A DNA stretch of 64,000 nucleotides from Roseibium hamelinense (GTDB lineage Bacteria > Pseudomonadota > Alphaproteobacteria > Rhizobiales > Stappiaceae): contig NZ_VLLF01000003.1 in assembly GCF_007830545.1 (NCBI RefSeq), positions 62,001-126,000 of the forward strand. Reading direction: 5' to 3'. Below, piece after piece: positions 1 through 8,755 of this stretch. The notes below the pieces were generated by a model that saw nothing but the letters and a program-made list of their open reading frames with translations, searched no databases and was not told where the DNA came from. The stretch's first letter is position 1. The number at the start of each line of letters is the position of its first letter. The translations under genes were made by a program, and so were the position numbers.

Positions 1-1783
1 AATAGCGTCCGCTGCCGAGCGGGCCGAACATCTGCTGGTTCATAATGTCGGAAAAGCCGATGATGGCGTTGAGCGGTGTGCGCAGTTCGTGCGAGATGTT
101 GGCGAGGAACTCCGATTTCGCCCGGTTGGCGTTCTCGGCGTTGGTTTTTTCCTGACCGTATTTTTCGGCCAGCTCAACCAGCTGCTGCGCTTGGACTTCA
201 AGGGTTTGGCGGGACTTTTGCAGATCGGTGACCGTTGCCTTCAGCCGTTTTTCGCTGTCCATCAGCTTTTCTTCATGCTGCTTCAGCGCGGTAATGTCGG
301 TGCCGACCGAAACGAAGCCGCCATCCTTGGTCCGGCGTTCTGAGATTTGCAGCCAGCGGCCGTCTTCCAGCTGCGCTTCATAGCTGCCTTCAGGGGCATC
401 ACCGCGCTGGCTGATTTTGACCGGGTGCGGGGCCAATTCGGTGTTTGTGGCTGCTGCCATGACGTCCTGATAGGGCGTGCCGGGCTTGATCGCGTCCTGA
501 GGCAGCTTGTGCAGCGCCTGATAGTTCGAATTGCAGATCACCAGCTCGTTCTTGGCGTTCCACAAAACGAAGGCTTCCGAGATTGTCTCGATTGCATCGC
601 GCAGGCGCAGGTCCGCGGTGCGGCTCAGTTCGGCAAGTTCGTGCTGCTCGGTGACGTCAATGCAGATGCCGATCAGGTGCGGTTCACTGCGGCCGGGATC
701 CGACTGGATTTCGCCGCGGGCGCGCAACCAGATCCAGCGTCCGTCGGCATGGCGCATGCGGAACATCTGATCGACGGTACCTGCGCCGCTGTCCAGAAGA
801 TGTTCGGCCAGCGCAAACAGGTCGACGTCTTCCGGATGGGTCATCGCGGAGACTTCAGAGAAGCTGAGAATGTCGTCCTGGGGTGTGCGCCCCAAAAGCT
901 CATACAGCGAAGAGGACCAGAAAACACGTCCGCGCGACAAGTCCCAATCGAACAGGCCGCAACGGCCATGGTTCAAAGCCGTGTCGATCCGGCTGCGGGT
1001 CGCAGCGTACATGTCGTCGGCCTGTTCGGCCCGGGTGGCCTGGGCAAAAAACGCATAGACCAGGACGAGGAGCACACTCGCGGTGCCGACAAACATGGTG
1101 ACATTTGCCGAAACATCGGACCGCCAGCTGGCAAACGCCTCGCTCTCGGGCTGAAGAACCGCAACCATTCCAAGCCGGTCGTTTTGCAGATGTCGGGCGG
1201 CGGCATACGCGTTGATCGTGCCATCGCCTGGAGAAAGCTCCGTCTCAATCAGCATCACGCCTGCCCGGGCGCCAAAGACGGCAAGCGGCTGAGACGCGCC
1301 GAACAGATCATCTAGCGGACGGTTTTCCAGCCCCGGCTGCATCGGAGCACTGGCGATCACCATGCCATCCGCATCGCTGACCAGAACAATCCTGCCAAAG
1401 CGGGTCATGCCCGAAGGCAGGCTATCGGCAAGAGCACGCTGCAGGCCGGAGCGGAAGCCTTGTTCGGGAAGGTCCTGTGTTTCCAGCACAAGCTGTGCCG
1501 CAATCAGCGCGGAGGATAACTCAATTTCGCTGCGGACCTGCCGGTCGCGGGCGTCGTGCTCGTAGGACAGGTCAATGGTTCGGAAAACGGCAAGACTTGC
1601 GACAAAAATCAGACAAAGCGCCGGAATGATCCGGCGCATCAGGGGTTCAGAGCGCAGCAGGTGCTGATAGGTCGGTTCTGCGAGCAGGCGCAGATGTCCG
1701 GTCAAGGTCCGGTCGCTGGTCTGTTTTCTTTTGGGCCGGATATGGCGTCGCGTGGACGCGCTGCCGGCAGATGCCCGCGCCAT
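1..1783 (-). CDS. PAS-domain sensor histidine kinase, PleC/DivJ type (partial, runs off left edge)
   Basis: Membrane sensor kinase that autophosphorylates a histidine and passes phosphate to a response regulator. Reading the minus strand from the ATG at 1783 gives a basic N-terminus, a hydrophobic segment near residues 48-60, a periplasmic-looking stretch, PAS-like regions (the second ends in [14 protein letters not shown]), a coiled linker, and then the HisKA phosphoacceptor motif [19 protein letters not shown] close to the window edge. The following [15 protein letters not shown] resembles the PleC/DivJ family of cell-cycle kinases. The ATPase domain lies outside the window. The gene follows pepN in the same direction. 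PleC orthology is likely but unproven, because many alphaproteobacterial kinases share this motif. Confidence 0.85.
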   Translation of the reverse strand, partial: MARASAGSASTRRHIRPKRKQTSDRTLTGHLRLLAEPTYQHLLRSEPLMRRIIPALCLIFVASLAVFRTIDLSYEHDARDRQVRSEIELSSALIAAQLVLETQDLPEQGFRSGLQRALADSLPSGMTRFGRIVLVSDADGMVIASAPMQPGLENRPLDDLFGASQPLAVFGARAGVMLIETELSPGDGTINAYAAARHLQNDRLGMVAVLQPESEAFASWRSDVSANVTMFVGTASVLLVLVYAFFAQATRAEQADDMYAATRSRIDTALNHGRCGLFDWDLSRGRVFWSSSLYELLGRTPQDDILSFSEVSAMTHPEDVDLFALAEHLLDSGAGTVDQMFRMRHADGRWIWLRARGEIQSDPGRSEPHLIGICIDVTEQHELAELSRTADLRLRDAIETISEAFVLWNAKNELVICNSNYQALHKLPQDAIKPGTPYQDVMAAATNTELAPHPVKISQRGDAPEGSYEAQLEDGRWLQISERRTKDGGFVSVGTDITALKQHEEKLMDSEKRLKATVTDLQKSRQTLEVQAQQLVELAEKYGQEKTNAENANRAKSEFLANISHELRTPLNAIIGFSDIMNQQMFGPLGSGRY

Positions 1784-1884
1784 CGGAAATGTGCCCCGAT
1801 TACTTGAATTTACCGCCGGACGCCCGCCGCCCGAATCACCTTCATTTGAATCTAGGCGAGTCGGTTTGTCTAGGCCCCACTCAG

Positions 1885-1917
1885 AAAAAAATGGTTAACG
1901 GAACAAGCACTTGATCC
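1885..1917 (-). terminator. possible terminator after pepN
   Basis: On the minus strand an imperfect inverted repeat (GGATCAAG / CTTGTTCC, 1900-1917) precedes a run of seven T (1885-1891) after about eight bases. The gap between stem and T-run makes this a weak call. It lies in the 165-base gap between pepN and the sensor kinase. Confidence 0.3.
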
Positions 1918-1948
1918 TAGAAATATTAACACGGTCGAGTATTCGCAA

Positions 1949-4588
1949 CTATTGAAGGCAACGATCGACGATATCTCTTGTATCTCTTGACAGGTCGTCT
2001 TCGGCAGAAATGCGTAATAATGCCTGTTTTGCAAGTGCGGCTCTGTTTTCCTCAAGCGCCCGCCAGGATCTGAAACTGGTCAAAAGACGGGAAGCGACCT
2101 GTGGATTTCGGTTATCAATTTCCAGAACCATGTCGGCCACAAAGTCAAATCCGCGACCGCTGGCGTGTGAAAATTGTGTCGGATTGCCCGTCGCAAAGGA
2201 TTGTACCAGTGAGCGCAGCCGATTCGGGTTGGTCTTGTCGAACAAGGGATGCGCGGTTAGGGCGGTGATCCGGTCAAAGGCATCCTCCTTCGGTGCCGTG
2301 GCCTGCACCATGAACCACTTGTCCATGGCCAGCGAGGTGTCCTGGAACCGGTTAAGAAACGCGGCAAGAGCTGCCTCGGACCCGTGAAGGCCGTTATGCA
2401 CCAGCATTAACAGCGCGGAGATGCGGTCCGTCATGTTGGTTGCCATGTCAAACCGCGTTTTAAGAAGTTCCGCCGTTCCCGGTTCGTCGGCGACCGCAAG
2501 AAGGGACAGGGCCCGGTTGGCAAAGGCGCGCTGTCCGGCTGCCGCCGCATCCGGCGAAAACGCTTCGCCATCAAGCTGTGCTGCGCCGATCAATGCCGAG
2601 TGATGCTGCAAACCGATGGCTTTGCGCAACGCCTGACGCGCCGCGTGGATCGCGTCCGGGTCGACATCCTTGCCGAGGTCGCGGGCAATGTCGGCTTCGC
2701 TTGGAAGGTCCAGGGTCTGGGCGCGGAAAGCAGGGTCCAGCGTAGTGTCTGAAATGGTTTCACCAAATGCGTCCACGAGTTTGACGTCCGGCAGCAGCGC
2801 CTTGTCCTGCCTTGCGTCGCCCGCCAGGCGGATCAGTTCCCGTGTGGCAAGAGTTTGGGTCGCTTGCCAACGGTTGAAGGGGTCGCTGTCCCTTTGAGCC
2901 AGGAACAAGAGATCCTGTTTGCTCTGGTCGAAGTCAAGCCGGACCGGCGCGGAAAACCTCCTTAGAAGCGACAGTACCGGACGCGCCTGAACGTTTTGAA
3001 GCGTGAAAGTCTGGGTGCGCTGTTTCAAGACCATCATGTCACCGCTCACATCGGAAGCGGGTGTCGGCACGAGGTCCATGTCCTTGCCATCTTCTCCCAA
3101 CAGCCCGAAGCGGACGGGAATGACATTCGGATCGGTTTCGTCCTGCCCGGGCAGCGGCGGGATAGACTGGGACAAGGTCAGGCGCAGCTCCTGATTTTCT
3201 TCACTATACGTGCAGTCTACCTTGATCAGCGGCGTGCCGGCCTGTTCATACCAAAGCGCAAACTGGTCAAGGTCCGTGCCGGCCGCTTCGGCAAAACATG
3301 CCAGAAACGCTTCAATGGTTGTCGCCTCTCCGTCATGGCGCTGAAAATAAAGGTCCATGCCCGCCCGGAAGCTGTCCGGGCCAAGCAGGGTTTTCAGCAT
3401 GCGAACGACCTCTGCACCCTTTTCATAGACGGTCGCTGTATAGAAGTTGTTGATCTCGCGGTAGGTGCGCGGACGGACCGGGTGGGCCAGAGGGCCGGCA
3501 TCTTCGGGAAACTGGTGCGCTTTCAGCAGCCGGACATCCGATATGCGCTTGACGGGGCGGGAGCGCATGTCGGACGAGAACTCCTGATCGCGGAATACGG
3601 TCAGCCCCTCTTTCAGGCAGAGCTGAAACCAGTCACGGCAGGTGATCCGGTTGCCTGTCCAGTTGTGGAAATATTCGTGGGCTATCACCGCCTCGACATT
3701 GGCATAGTCCTGGTCCGTTGCCGTTTGCGGGTCGGCAAGAACATATTTGTCGTTGAAGATGTTTAGGCCCTTGTTCTCCATCGCACCCATGTTGAAGTCT
3801 GACACGGCTACGATATTGAAGACATCCAGGTCATATTCCAGCCCGAAGGTTTCTTCGTCCCAACGCATGGAACGCTTGAGCGAATCCATCGCCCAGTCGC
3901 ACCAGTTTTCCCGGCCGTGCTCAACATAGATTGCCAGATCAACGGACCGGCCGGATGATGTGGTGAATGTGTCCCGCACGGCTGCCAGATCACCGCCGAC
4001 CAGGGCGAACAGGTAGGATGGCTTGGGGAACGGGTCATGCCAGATCGCATAGTGGCGGTCGGTGCCGGGAATATCGCCGGCCTCTGACGGGTTGCCGTTG
4101 CCGAGCAATATTGGCGCATCGCTTTTGCGAGCCTCGATGCGGGTTGTGTAGACCGACAGGATGTCCGGCCGGTCCAGAAAGTAGGTGATGCGCCGGAAAC
4201 CTTCCGCCTCGCACTGGGTGCAATAGGTGCCGGACGATCGGTAAAGACCCATAAGCTGGGTATTCGCTTCCGGGTTCACCCTGGTCCGGATCGTCAGCAC
4301 AAAGGGGTCGGCGGGCGGGCTGTGCAGGACCAGTTTGTCGGGAGTAGCGGTGATTGCTGCGGGATCTGCCGGGAAGCCGTCGATTTGAACGCCCTCCAGC
4401 TCGAGACCGTCTCCGTCCAGCTCCAGCGGTGTGCCGGCTTTGGTGGCGTTTCCGCGCTCGATGTGAAGCTCTGCCGTCACAACGGTGGCCTGCGGTGCCA
4501 GCTTGACGTCCAGAAAGAGTTTCGAGATGCGGTACGGTGCGGGTGCGTAGTCCTCCAAACGAATGGCAACAGCCGTTTCCGATCGCAT
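1949..4588 (-). CDS. pepN: aminopeptidase N (M1 family zinc metallopeptidase)
   Basis: Cytosolic zinc aminopeptidase that removes N-terminal residues from peptides. About 879 residues, the usual length of gammaproteobacterial-type PepN. The substrate-anchoring GAMEN motif lies near residue 267, followed by the zinc site HEYFHNWTGNR with its third ligand in LKEGLT, giving the HExxH-N18-E spacing of M1 enzymes. The C-terminal half is the alpha-helical PepN domain. I chose the ATG at 4588 because GGAG sits about six bases upstream; an in-frame GTG at 4600 is the alternative. The alpha/beta hydrolase gene lies about 50 bases upstream in the same direction, so the two may be co-transcribed. Confidence 0.97.
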   Translation of the reverse strand: MRSETAVAIRLEDYAPAPYRISKLFLDVKLAPQATVVTAELHIERGNATKAGTPLELDGDGLELEGVQIDGFPADPAAITATPDKLVLHSPPADPFVLTIRTRVNPEANTQLMGLYRSSGTYCTQCEAEGFRRITYFLDRPDILSVYTTRIEARKSDAPILLGNGNPSEAGDIPGTDRHYAIWHDPFPKPSYLFALVGGDLAAVRDTFTTSSGRSVDLAIYVEHGRENWCDWAMDSLKRSMRWDEETFGLEYDLDVFNIVAVSDFNMGAMENKGLNIFNDKYVLADPQTATDQDYANVEAVIAHEYFHNWTGNRITCRDWFQLCLKEGLTVFRDQEFSSDMRSRPVKRISDVRLLKAHQFPEDAGPLAHPVRPRTYREINNFYTATVYEKGAEVVRMLKTLLGPDSFRAGMDLYFQRHDGEATTIEAFLACFAEAAGTDLDQFALWYEQAGTPLIKVDCTYSEENQELRLTLSQSIPPLPGQDETDPNVIPVRFGLLGEDGKDMDLVPTPASDVSGDMMVLKQRTQTFTLQNVQARPVLSLLRRFSAPVRLDFDQSKQDLLFLAQRDSDPFNRWQATQTLATRELIRLAGDARQDKALLPDVKLVDAFGETISDTTLDPAFRAQTLDLPSEADIARDLGKDVDPDAIHAARQALRKAIGLQHHSALIGAAQLDGEAFSPDAAAAGQRAFANRALSLLAVADEPGTAELLKTRFDMATNMTDRISALLMLVHNGLHGSEAALAAFLNRFQDTSLAMDKWFMVQATAPKEDAFDRITALTAHPLFDKTNPNRLRSLVQSFATGNPTQFSHASGRGFDFVADMVLEIDNRNPQVASRLLTSFRSWRALEENRAALAKQALLRISAEDDLSRDTRDIVDRCLQ

Positions 4589-4638
4589 CAATATCTCCAC
4601 ATGGTTGTAAGTCTGCGCCTAACTCAATTGATCTTTTT

Positions 4639-5490
4639 TCAGGCGTCTTCAAGGTCGTTTTGGCAAAGTTGTTTGAGCCGGGTTACCAAGCCACTGTCTG
4701 GTTCGGCAAGAGGGTCGATGACCGTAAAATGATTCTGGCCGGCTTGAATGTCCAGCGTTCCATGAAGTTTTTCGGTCGTCCAGGTCTCGACCAGGTCCTT
4801 GCTTTGTTTATGAAATTCTTCGGATTCCTCGCCTCCGACCACGGCAATGAATTGACCGGTCTCCGGGATCGGGCCAAACAGCGGCGAAGCCTCCCGTGCG
4901 GTTCTGGCGTTGAGATGCAGGGCCTTGTTGATGCTCGTGTCGAGCAGCGGCTCAAGATCGAAAAGGCCGGAAATGGGCATGCCCCGGTCAGCGATCTCCG
5001 GAGGCAGATCAAATGTGCTCCAGTCGGTTGCCATAAGATCTGCCGTCAAATGCCCGCCCGCCGAGTGGCCGTAGACAAGCAGAGGCTTGCCCCATGTGCG
5101 CACGAGATGCGCCGCCAACAGGCGCATTTCCCGGCAAATGCCAGCAATATCGGTCCTGGGGCACAAGGTGTAGTTCGCAACGGCAACATCGAATCCGTGC
5201 AAACACAAGCCGCGGGCCATATGCGAGAACGAGCTCTTGTCGAGAGACTGCCAATAACCGCCATGAATGAACAGGGCGGTGCGGGACTGCGCCGGGGCAT
5301 CATCGCTGGCGTAAAAGAAATCATAGGTCGTTCGCGGCTGGTCGGCATAGGGCATGTCGAGCAGGTTGCGCCAGCTGGTGCGGAAATCGGCGGCTCGGCG
5401 TGTCCAGTTCTCAAAGATTACAGGGTGCTCAGGAACCCTGGCCCGGTTGTTATACTGCGTCTCGTAGTCGGTATAGCCTTTGCTCGCCAA
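4639..5490 (-). CDS. alpha/beta hydrolase, arylformamidase (kynurenine formamidase)-like
   Basis: Probable serine esterase or amidase. The oxyanion motif HGGYW is near residue 75 and the nucleophile elbow GHSAGGH near residue 142. Both are typical of the bacterial and eukaryotic arylformamidase branch of the alpha/beta hydrolases, which opens N-formylkynurenine or related substrates. The N-terminus YTDYETQYNNRARVPEHP is characteristic of this group. I take the TTG at 5490 as the start because it has a strong GGAGG five bases upstream. An ATG at 5595 would add 35 residues that look like a weak hydrophobic leader. No other tryptophan-degradation gene is nearby, so the substrate is unknown. Confidence 0.8.
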   Translation of the reverse strand: MASKGYTDYETQYNNRARVPEHPVIFENWTRRAADFRTSWRNLLDMPYADQPRTTYDFFYASDDAPAQSRTALFIHGGYWQSLDKSSFSHMARGLCLHGFDVAVANYTLCPRTDIAGICREMRLLAAHLVRTWGKPLLVYGHSAGGHLTADLMATDWSTFDLPPEIADRGMPISGLFDLEPLLDTSINKALHLNARTAREASPLFGPIPETGQFIAVVGGEESEEFHKQSKDLVETWTTEKLHGTLDIQAGQNHFTVIDPLAEPDSGLVTRLKQLCQNDLEDA

Positions 5491-5712
5491 ACCCGCCTCC
5501 CATTGTTGCGCTGATGATCGAAGCAGAAGACTGCTGCCTTCCGCAAGAGCGCCGGCCACGATTCCAAAAACACAGATCGAGGCGGTTCGGTGCAACCAGT
5601 GCTTTTGATTGTTGCATTTGGTGGCGGGCAGCGTTGTTATTGCACCTTAAGCTGAGGCTGGCAGGCAAATGGGCTCAGTTACATTTTCAATAAAGACATA
5701 GGCAGGGCGTGG

Positions 5713-6717
5713 ATGACCGACGAAAAGGACAAGAACTCCAAACTCGACTCCATAATCGATTACAACACGAAGCACGCTTACGTTTACCTGCCGAAAATTC
5801 AATCCGAAAAGACTGATAAAGCGCCGGATGGCATTGACCTTGGCGCGATTGCCCGTCTTGGCGGGTACTCCGATCTCGAACAATCCGCTCACAAGGTCGA
5901 GACGGACCAGCTGCACTATTATCCGCAAAAGCACATCGACGACGCAGGCGGCAAAGACAGTGAGAATGTCTTCAAACAGGCAGCGGGTCCTGATTCCGAT
6001 TCAAGTCATGGCATTCTGCTGGCATGCGATGGGCGCATGCTCGTAAAGGCTGGGGAGCGGCTTTATGTCGAGACAGGCGACCAGAGTTATCAGGTCAATG
6101 GAAACTATGAGCTGGATGCGACCGGAACGATCACGCTTTCAGCCGGTGGTGAAGTGACCGTCAAAAGCGGCAACGCCAAGTCCCTGACCATCAACGCGGG
6201 TGACAAGACCGGCGATGTCATTATCGACGCGAACAATCTCACTGAGAACATAGCGACGGACAAGACGACAAACATTCTGGGCAATCAGGTCGATCTGACC
6301 ACCGGCTTTCACCAAAGCGCGATCCACGGCATGAGCCTGCAGTGGATTAAGGGGGCAAGTGTCCAGATGTTGCTCGGCGGGTCCGCCGTTGTCAGCATAT
6401 CCCTTGGTTTTCAAACCTATACGTATCTCGTCAAACTCTATCAGATCGGGGATATGATCATTTCGACGAGCCGGGTAAAACTCGTCGGAAAAGATGTCAA
6501 CGCGGTGCTTTCGGTCTCGAATTACGGTGCCTTGTCGATGGATAATTTTGTCGGCAAGGTCCGCACCGCGCTGACGCGCATGGACGCGATTGAACTGAAG
6601 ACCGGAGAAGTGGCGGTAAACGCTTCCGCCGAACAACTGACCGCCCGGTCCAACGAAATTAAAGCCGAACTGGGCGATCTGGACGCGCGGACGAAGGTGA
6701 TGACCGTGTTTGTCTAG
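5713..6717 (+). CDS. orphan beta-helical spike-like protein (VgrG C-terminal-like), function unknown
   Basis: 334 residues, no signal peptide. The middle (about residues 100-190) has short alternating beta repeats rich in T, G, V and D, for example GERLYVETGDQSYQVNGNYE and AGGEVTVKSGN. This pattern resembles the triangular beta-helix at the tip of phage tail spikes and type VI secretion VgrG proteins. The gp27/gp5-like base of VgrG is absent, as are neighbouring Hcp, PAAR or sheath genes. A more hydrophobic stretch around residues 205-245 and a helical tail follow. The role could be an orphan spike, an adhesin or a remnant of a contractile system. The family is inferred from repeat character only. 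Confidence 0.55.
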   Translation: MTDEKDKNSKLDSIIDYNTKHAYVYLPKIQSEKTDKAPDGIDLGAIARLGGYSDLEQSAHKVETDQLHYYPQKHIDDAGGKDSENVFKQAAGPDSDSSHGILLACDGRMLVKAGERLYVETGDQSYQVNGNYELDATGTITLSAGGEVTVKSGNAKSLTINAGDKTGDVIIDANNLTENIATDKTTNILGNQVDLTTGFHQSAIHGMSLQWIKGASVQMLLGGSAVVSISLGFQTYTYLVKLYQIGDMIISTSRVKLVGKDVNAVLSVSNYGALSMDNFVGKVRTALTRMDAIELKTGEVAVNASAEQLTARSNEIKAELGDLDARTKVMTVFV

Positions 6718-6729
6718 CGGGACCGGTCC

Positions 6730-6750
6730 GGCGGCTTTCGCCGCCAAGGT
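6730..6750 (+). terminator. weak hairpin after the spike-like gene
   Basis: A perfect 6-bp stem GGCGGC-TTTC-GCCGCC (6730-6745) lies just downstream of the stop codon and is followed by AAGGTTTT. The T-run is offset, so it may be a weak terminator. Confidence 0.4.
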
Positions 6751-6813
6751 TTTGACCAAAGCGGCCGGGGGGGCTATGCAGTGCAGCCGTGTTGCACAGC
6801 CAGGATATTTCCC

Positions 6814-7311
6814 ATGAGTCGCCTCGACAGTTTCATCCGCCGCATGACGTCACAGAAAATCATTCTGGAGCATCTCGTCGATCAGGTGAATGAGATCGAG
6901 GGCCCGATTCTGGAACTGGGCCTTGGCAATGGCCGCACCTACGACCATTTGCGTGAGATTTATCCGGAAAAAGAGATTTTCGTATTCGATTTCGACATGA
7001 CCTGCCATCCGAGCTCCGCGCCGGATGCGGAGCACATGATCCTCGGAGATATCCGCGAAACACTCGCGTTTTGCGGGCCGCGGGTCAAAGCAAAGGCCGC
7101 TTTCGCACACATTGATATCGGTTCCGCAGATCCGACCTACGATCTGGCGATTGCAAGCTGGTTGTCCCCCCTGATGGACGAGCGCATTGCGCCCGGTGGC
7201 TTTATTTTAACCGCGCTGGAACTGGACCTGCCGAATTTCGAGACCGTGGAAAAGCCGGAGGGCATTCACCCTGGCCGCTACCACATCTACCGGAAGGTCT
7301 CCGGCACCTGA
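6814..7311 (+). CDS. class I SAM-dependent methyltransferase (Methyltransf_17-like)
   Basis: A 165-residue soluble methyltransferase. The SAM-binding glycine motif ILELGLGNGRTYDHL lies near residues 28-42, followed by an acidic residue at the end of strand 2 (FVFDFD). The short length and overall pattern match the small family of predicted S-adenosylmethionine methyltransferases (Pfam Methyltransf_17). The acceptor is unknown. I use the ATG at 6814 with AGGA eight bases upstream; an in-frame GTG at 6781 lacks a good ribosome site. The CoA-transferase gene follows after 60 bases. Confidence 0.8.
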   Translation: MSRLDSFIRRMTSQKIILEHLVDQVNEIEGPILELGLGNGRTYDHLREIYPEKEIFVFDFDMTCHPSSAPDAEHMILGDIRETLAFCGPRVKAKAAFAHIDIGSADPTYDLAIASWLSPLMDERIAPGGFILTALELDLPNFETVEKPEGIHPGRYHIYRKVSGT

Positions 7312-7371
7312 GCCGGGGCACCTGAACCGGGGCACTTGAAGCTTCGCGAACTCTCAAAAGGATCATATGGA

Positions 7372-8553
7372 ATGTCTGCGCCGCTTGAAGGCCTAAAGGT
7401 TGTTGAATTCGCTCGTATCCTGGCCGGACCCTGGATCGGCCAGACACTCGCGGATTTGGGCGCTGACGTGATCAAGGTGGAAAGCCCGGCCGGCGACGAC
7501 ACGCGCGGGTGGGGGCCGCCCTTTGTTGAGGGCGAAGATGGCAGCGCTTTGGATGCGGCGTATTTCCATTCCTGCAATCGCGGCAAACGGTCGATCACTG
7601 TCGACTTCAGAACGGAAGAAGGCCAGGGGACGGCCCGCAAACTGGCGGCGCAAGCCGATATCTTGATCGAGAACTTCAAGGTTGGCGGGCTTGCAAAATA
7701 CGGCCTGGATTACGCCAGCCTGCACAAGATCAATCCGCGCCTGATTTATGCCTCCGTGACAGGCTTCGGGCAGGACGGGCCATATGCGCACCGCGCCGGC
7801 TACGATTTCATGATCCAGGGTATGGGCGGCATCATGGATCTGACCGGCGATCCGGAGGGCGAGCCGCAAAAGATCGGTGTTGCTTTTGCCGACATCTTCA
7901 CCGGTCTTTACGGTGTGATCGGCATTCTGGCTGCCGTTCAAAAACGTCAGCGGACCGGCTTGGGGGAGCGTGTCGACCTGGCACTCATGGATGCCCAGGT
8001 CAGTGTCCTTGCCAATCAAGCGCTCAACTTTTTCGTGTCGGGCAAAGCTCCAAAACGCTTGGGAAATGCGCATCCGAACATTGTTCCCTATCAGGTGTTT
8101 GAGGTGCGCGACGGGCATTTGATCGTCGCCGTTGGCAATGACGGGCAGTTTGCCAAGCTCTGTGCCGTCCTGGGCATGCCTGAGCTTTCGGGTGATCCTG
8201 CCTATGCGACCAACGCCGCCCGTGTTGCCCACCGCGAGGTGCTTGTGCCGCTTCTTGCGGAAAAAATCAGGTTCTTTGGCCGCGATGCTCTGCTCGAAGC
8301 GCTTGAGGCGCAAGGTGTTCCGGCCGGGCCGATCAACTCGGTGGCTGACGTTTTTGCCGATCCGCAGGTGGCCCACCGCAACCTGAAGGTCGATTTGCCG
8401 GCGGCTGGGGCCAAAGGCGGGCACGTGCCTTCGGTGCGCACGCCGATAAGGTTTTCTGACAGCGAGCTGGTGTTGGACCGCGCTGCGCCACGGCTTGGCG
8501 AACACACAGGTGAAATCCTGAACGAGCTGGAACAGCTTGAACTGGATCTGTGA
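7372..8553 (+). CDS. class III CoA-transferase (CaiB/BaiF family)
   Basis: Soluble enzyme of about 393 residues that transfers CoA between carboxylic acids. The N-terminus PLEGLKVVEFARILAGPW, then LADLGADVIKVE and NRGKRSITVDF, are signature blocks of the CaiB/BaiF (formyl-CoA, carnitine, succinate) CoA-transferase family. The family's catalytic aspartate lies in VDLALMDAQ. The ATG at 7372 has AAAGGA upstream; a TTG at 7336 gives a 12-residue extension without family support. The substrate cannot be read from the sequence. Confidence 0.93.
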   Translation: MSAPLEGLKVVEFARILAGPWIGQTLADLGADVIKVESPAGDDTRGWGPPFVEGEDGSALDAAYFHSCNRGKRSITVDFRTEEGQGTARKLAAQADILIENFKVGGLAKYGLDYASLHKINPRLIYASVTGFGQDGPYAHRAGYDFMIQGMGGIMDLTGDPEGEPQKIGVAFADIFTGLYGVIGILAAVQKRQRTGLGERVDLALMDAQVSVLANQALNFFVSGKAPKRLGNAHPNIVPYQVFEVRDGHLIVAVGNDGQFAKLCAVLGMPELSGDPAYATNAARVAHREVLVPLLAEKIRFFGRDALLEALEAQGVPAGPINSVADVFADPQVAHRNLKVDLPAAGAKGGHVPSVRTPIRFSDSELVLDRAAPRLGEHTGEILNELEQLELDL

Positions 8554-8755
8554 CATCATCTGATATGCCGCCGGCCAGGAGTGCCGGGCGGCACGGCACC
8601 GTCACAGACCGCGATGCCACAACTTGATACCCTTTTTAAGGCCGCCTCAACTGTTCCTGCCATTTACAAAAGCAAACGAACACCATAGCGAGGCAGACAG
8701 GGCTCACCTGTGGTAACATTTCGGCCCATGCTTGTTGGCGTTGTGAACAGGATCC

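Noticed and set aside
7393..8559. Long open frame on the minus strand opposite the CoA-transferase gene
   Set aside because: It is the antisense shadow of a well-conserved GC-rich gene; its translation has no family features.
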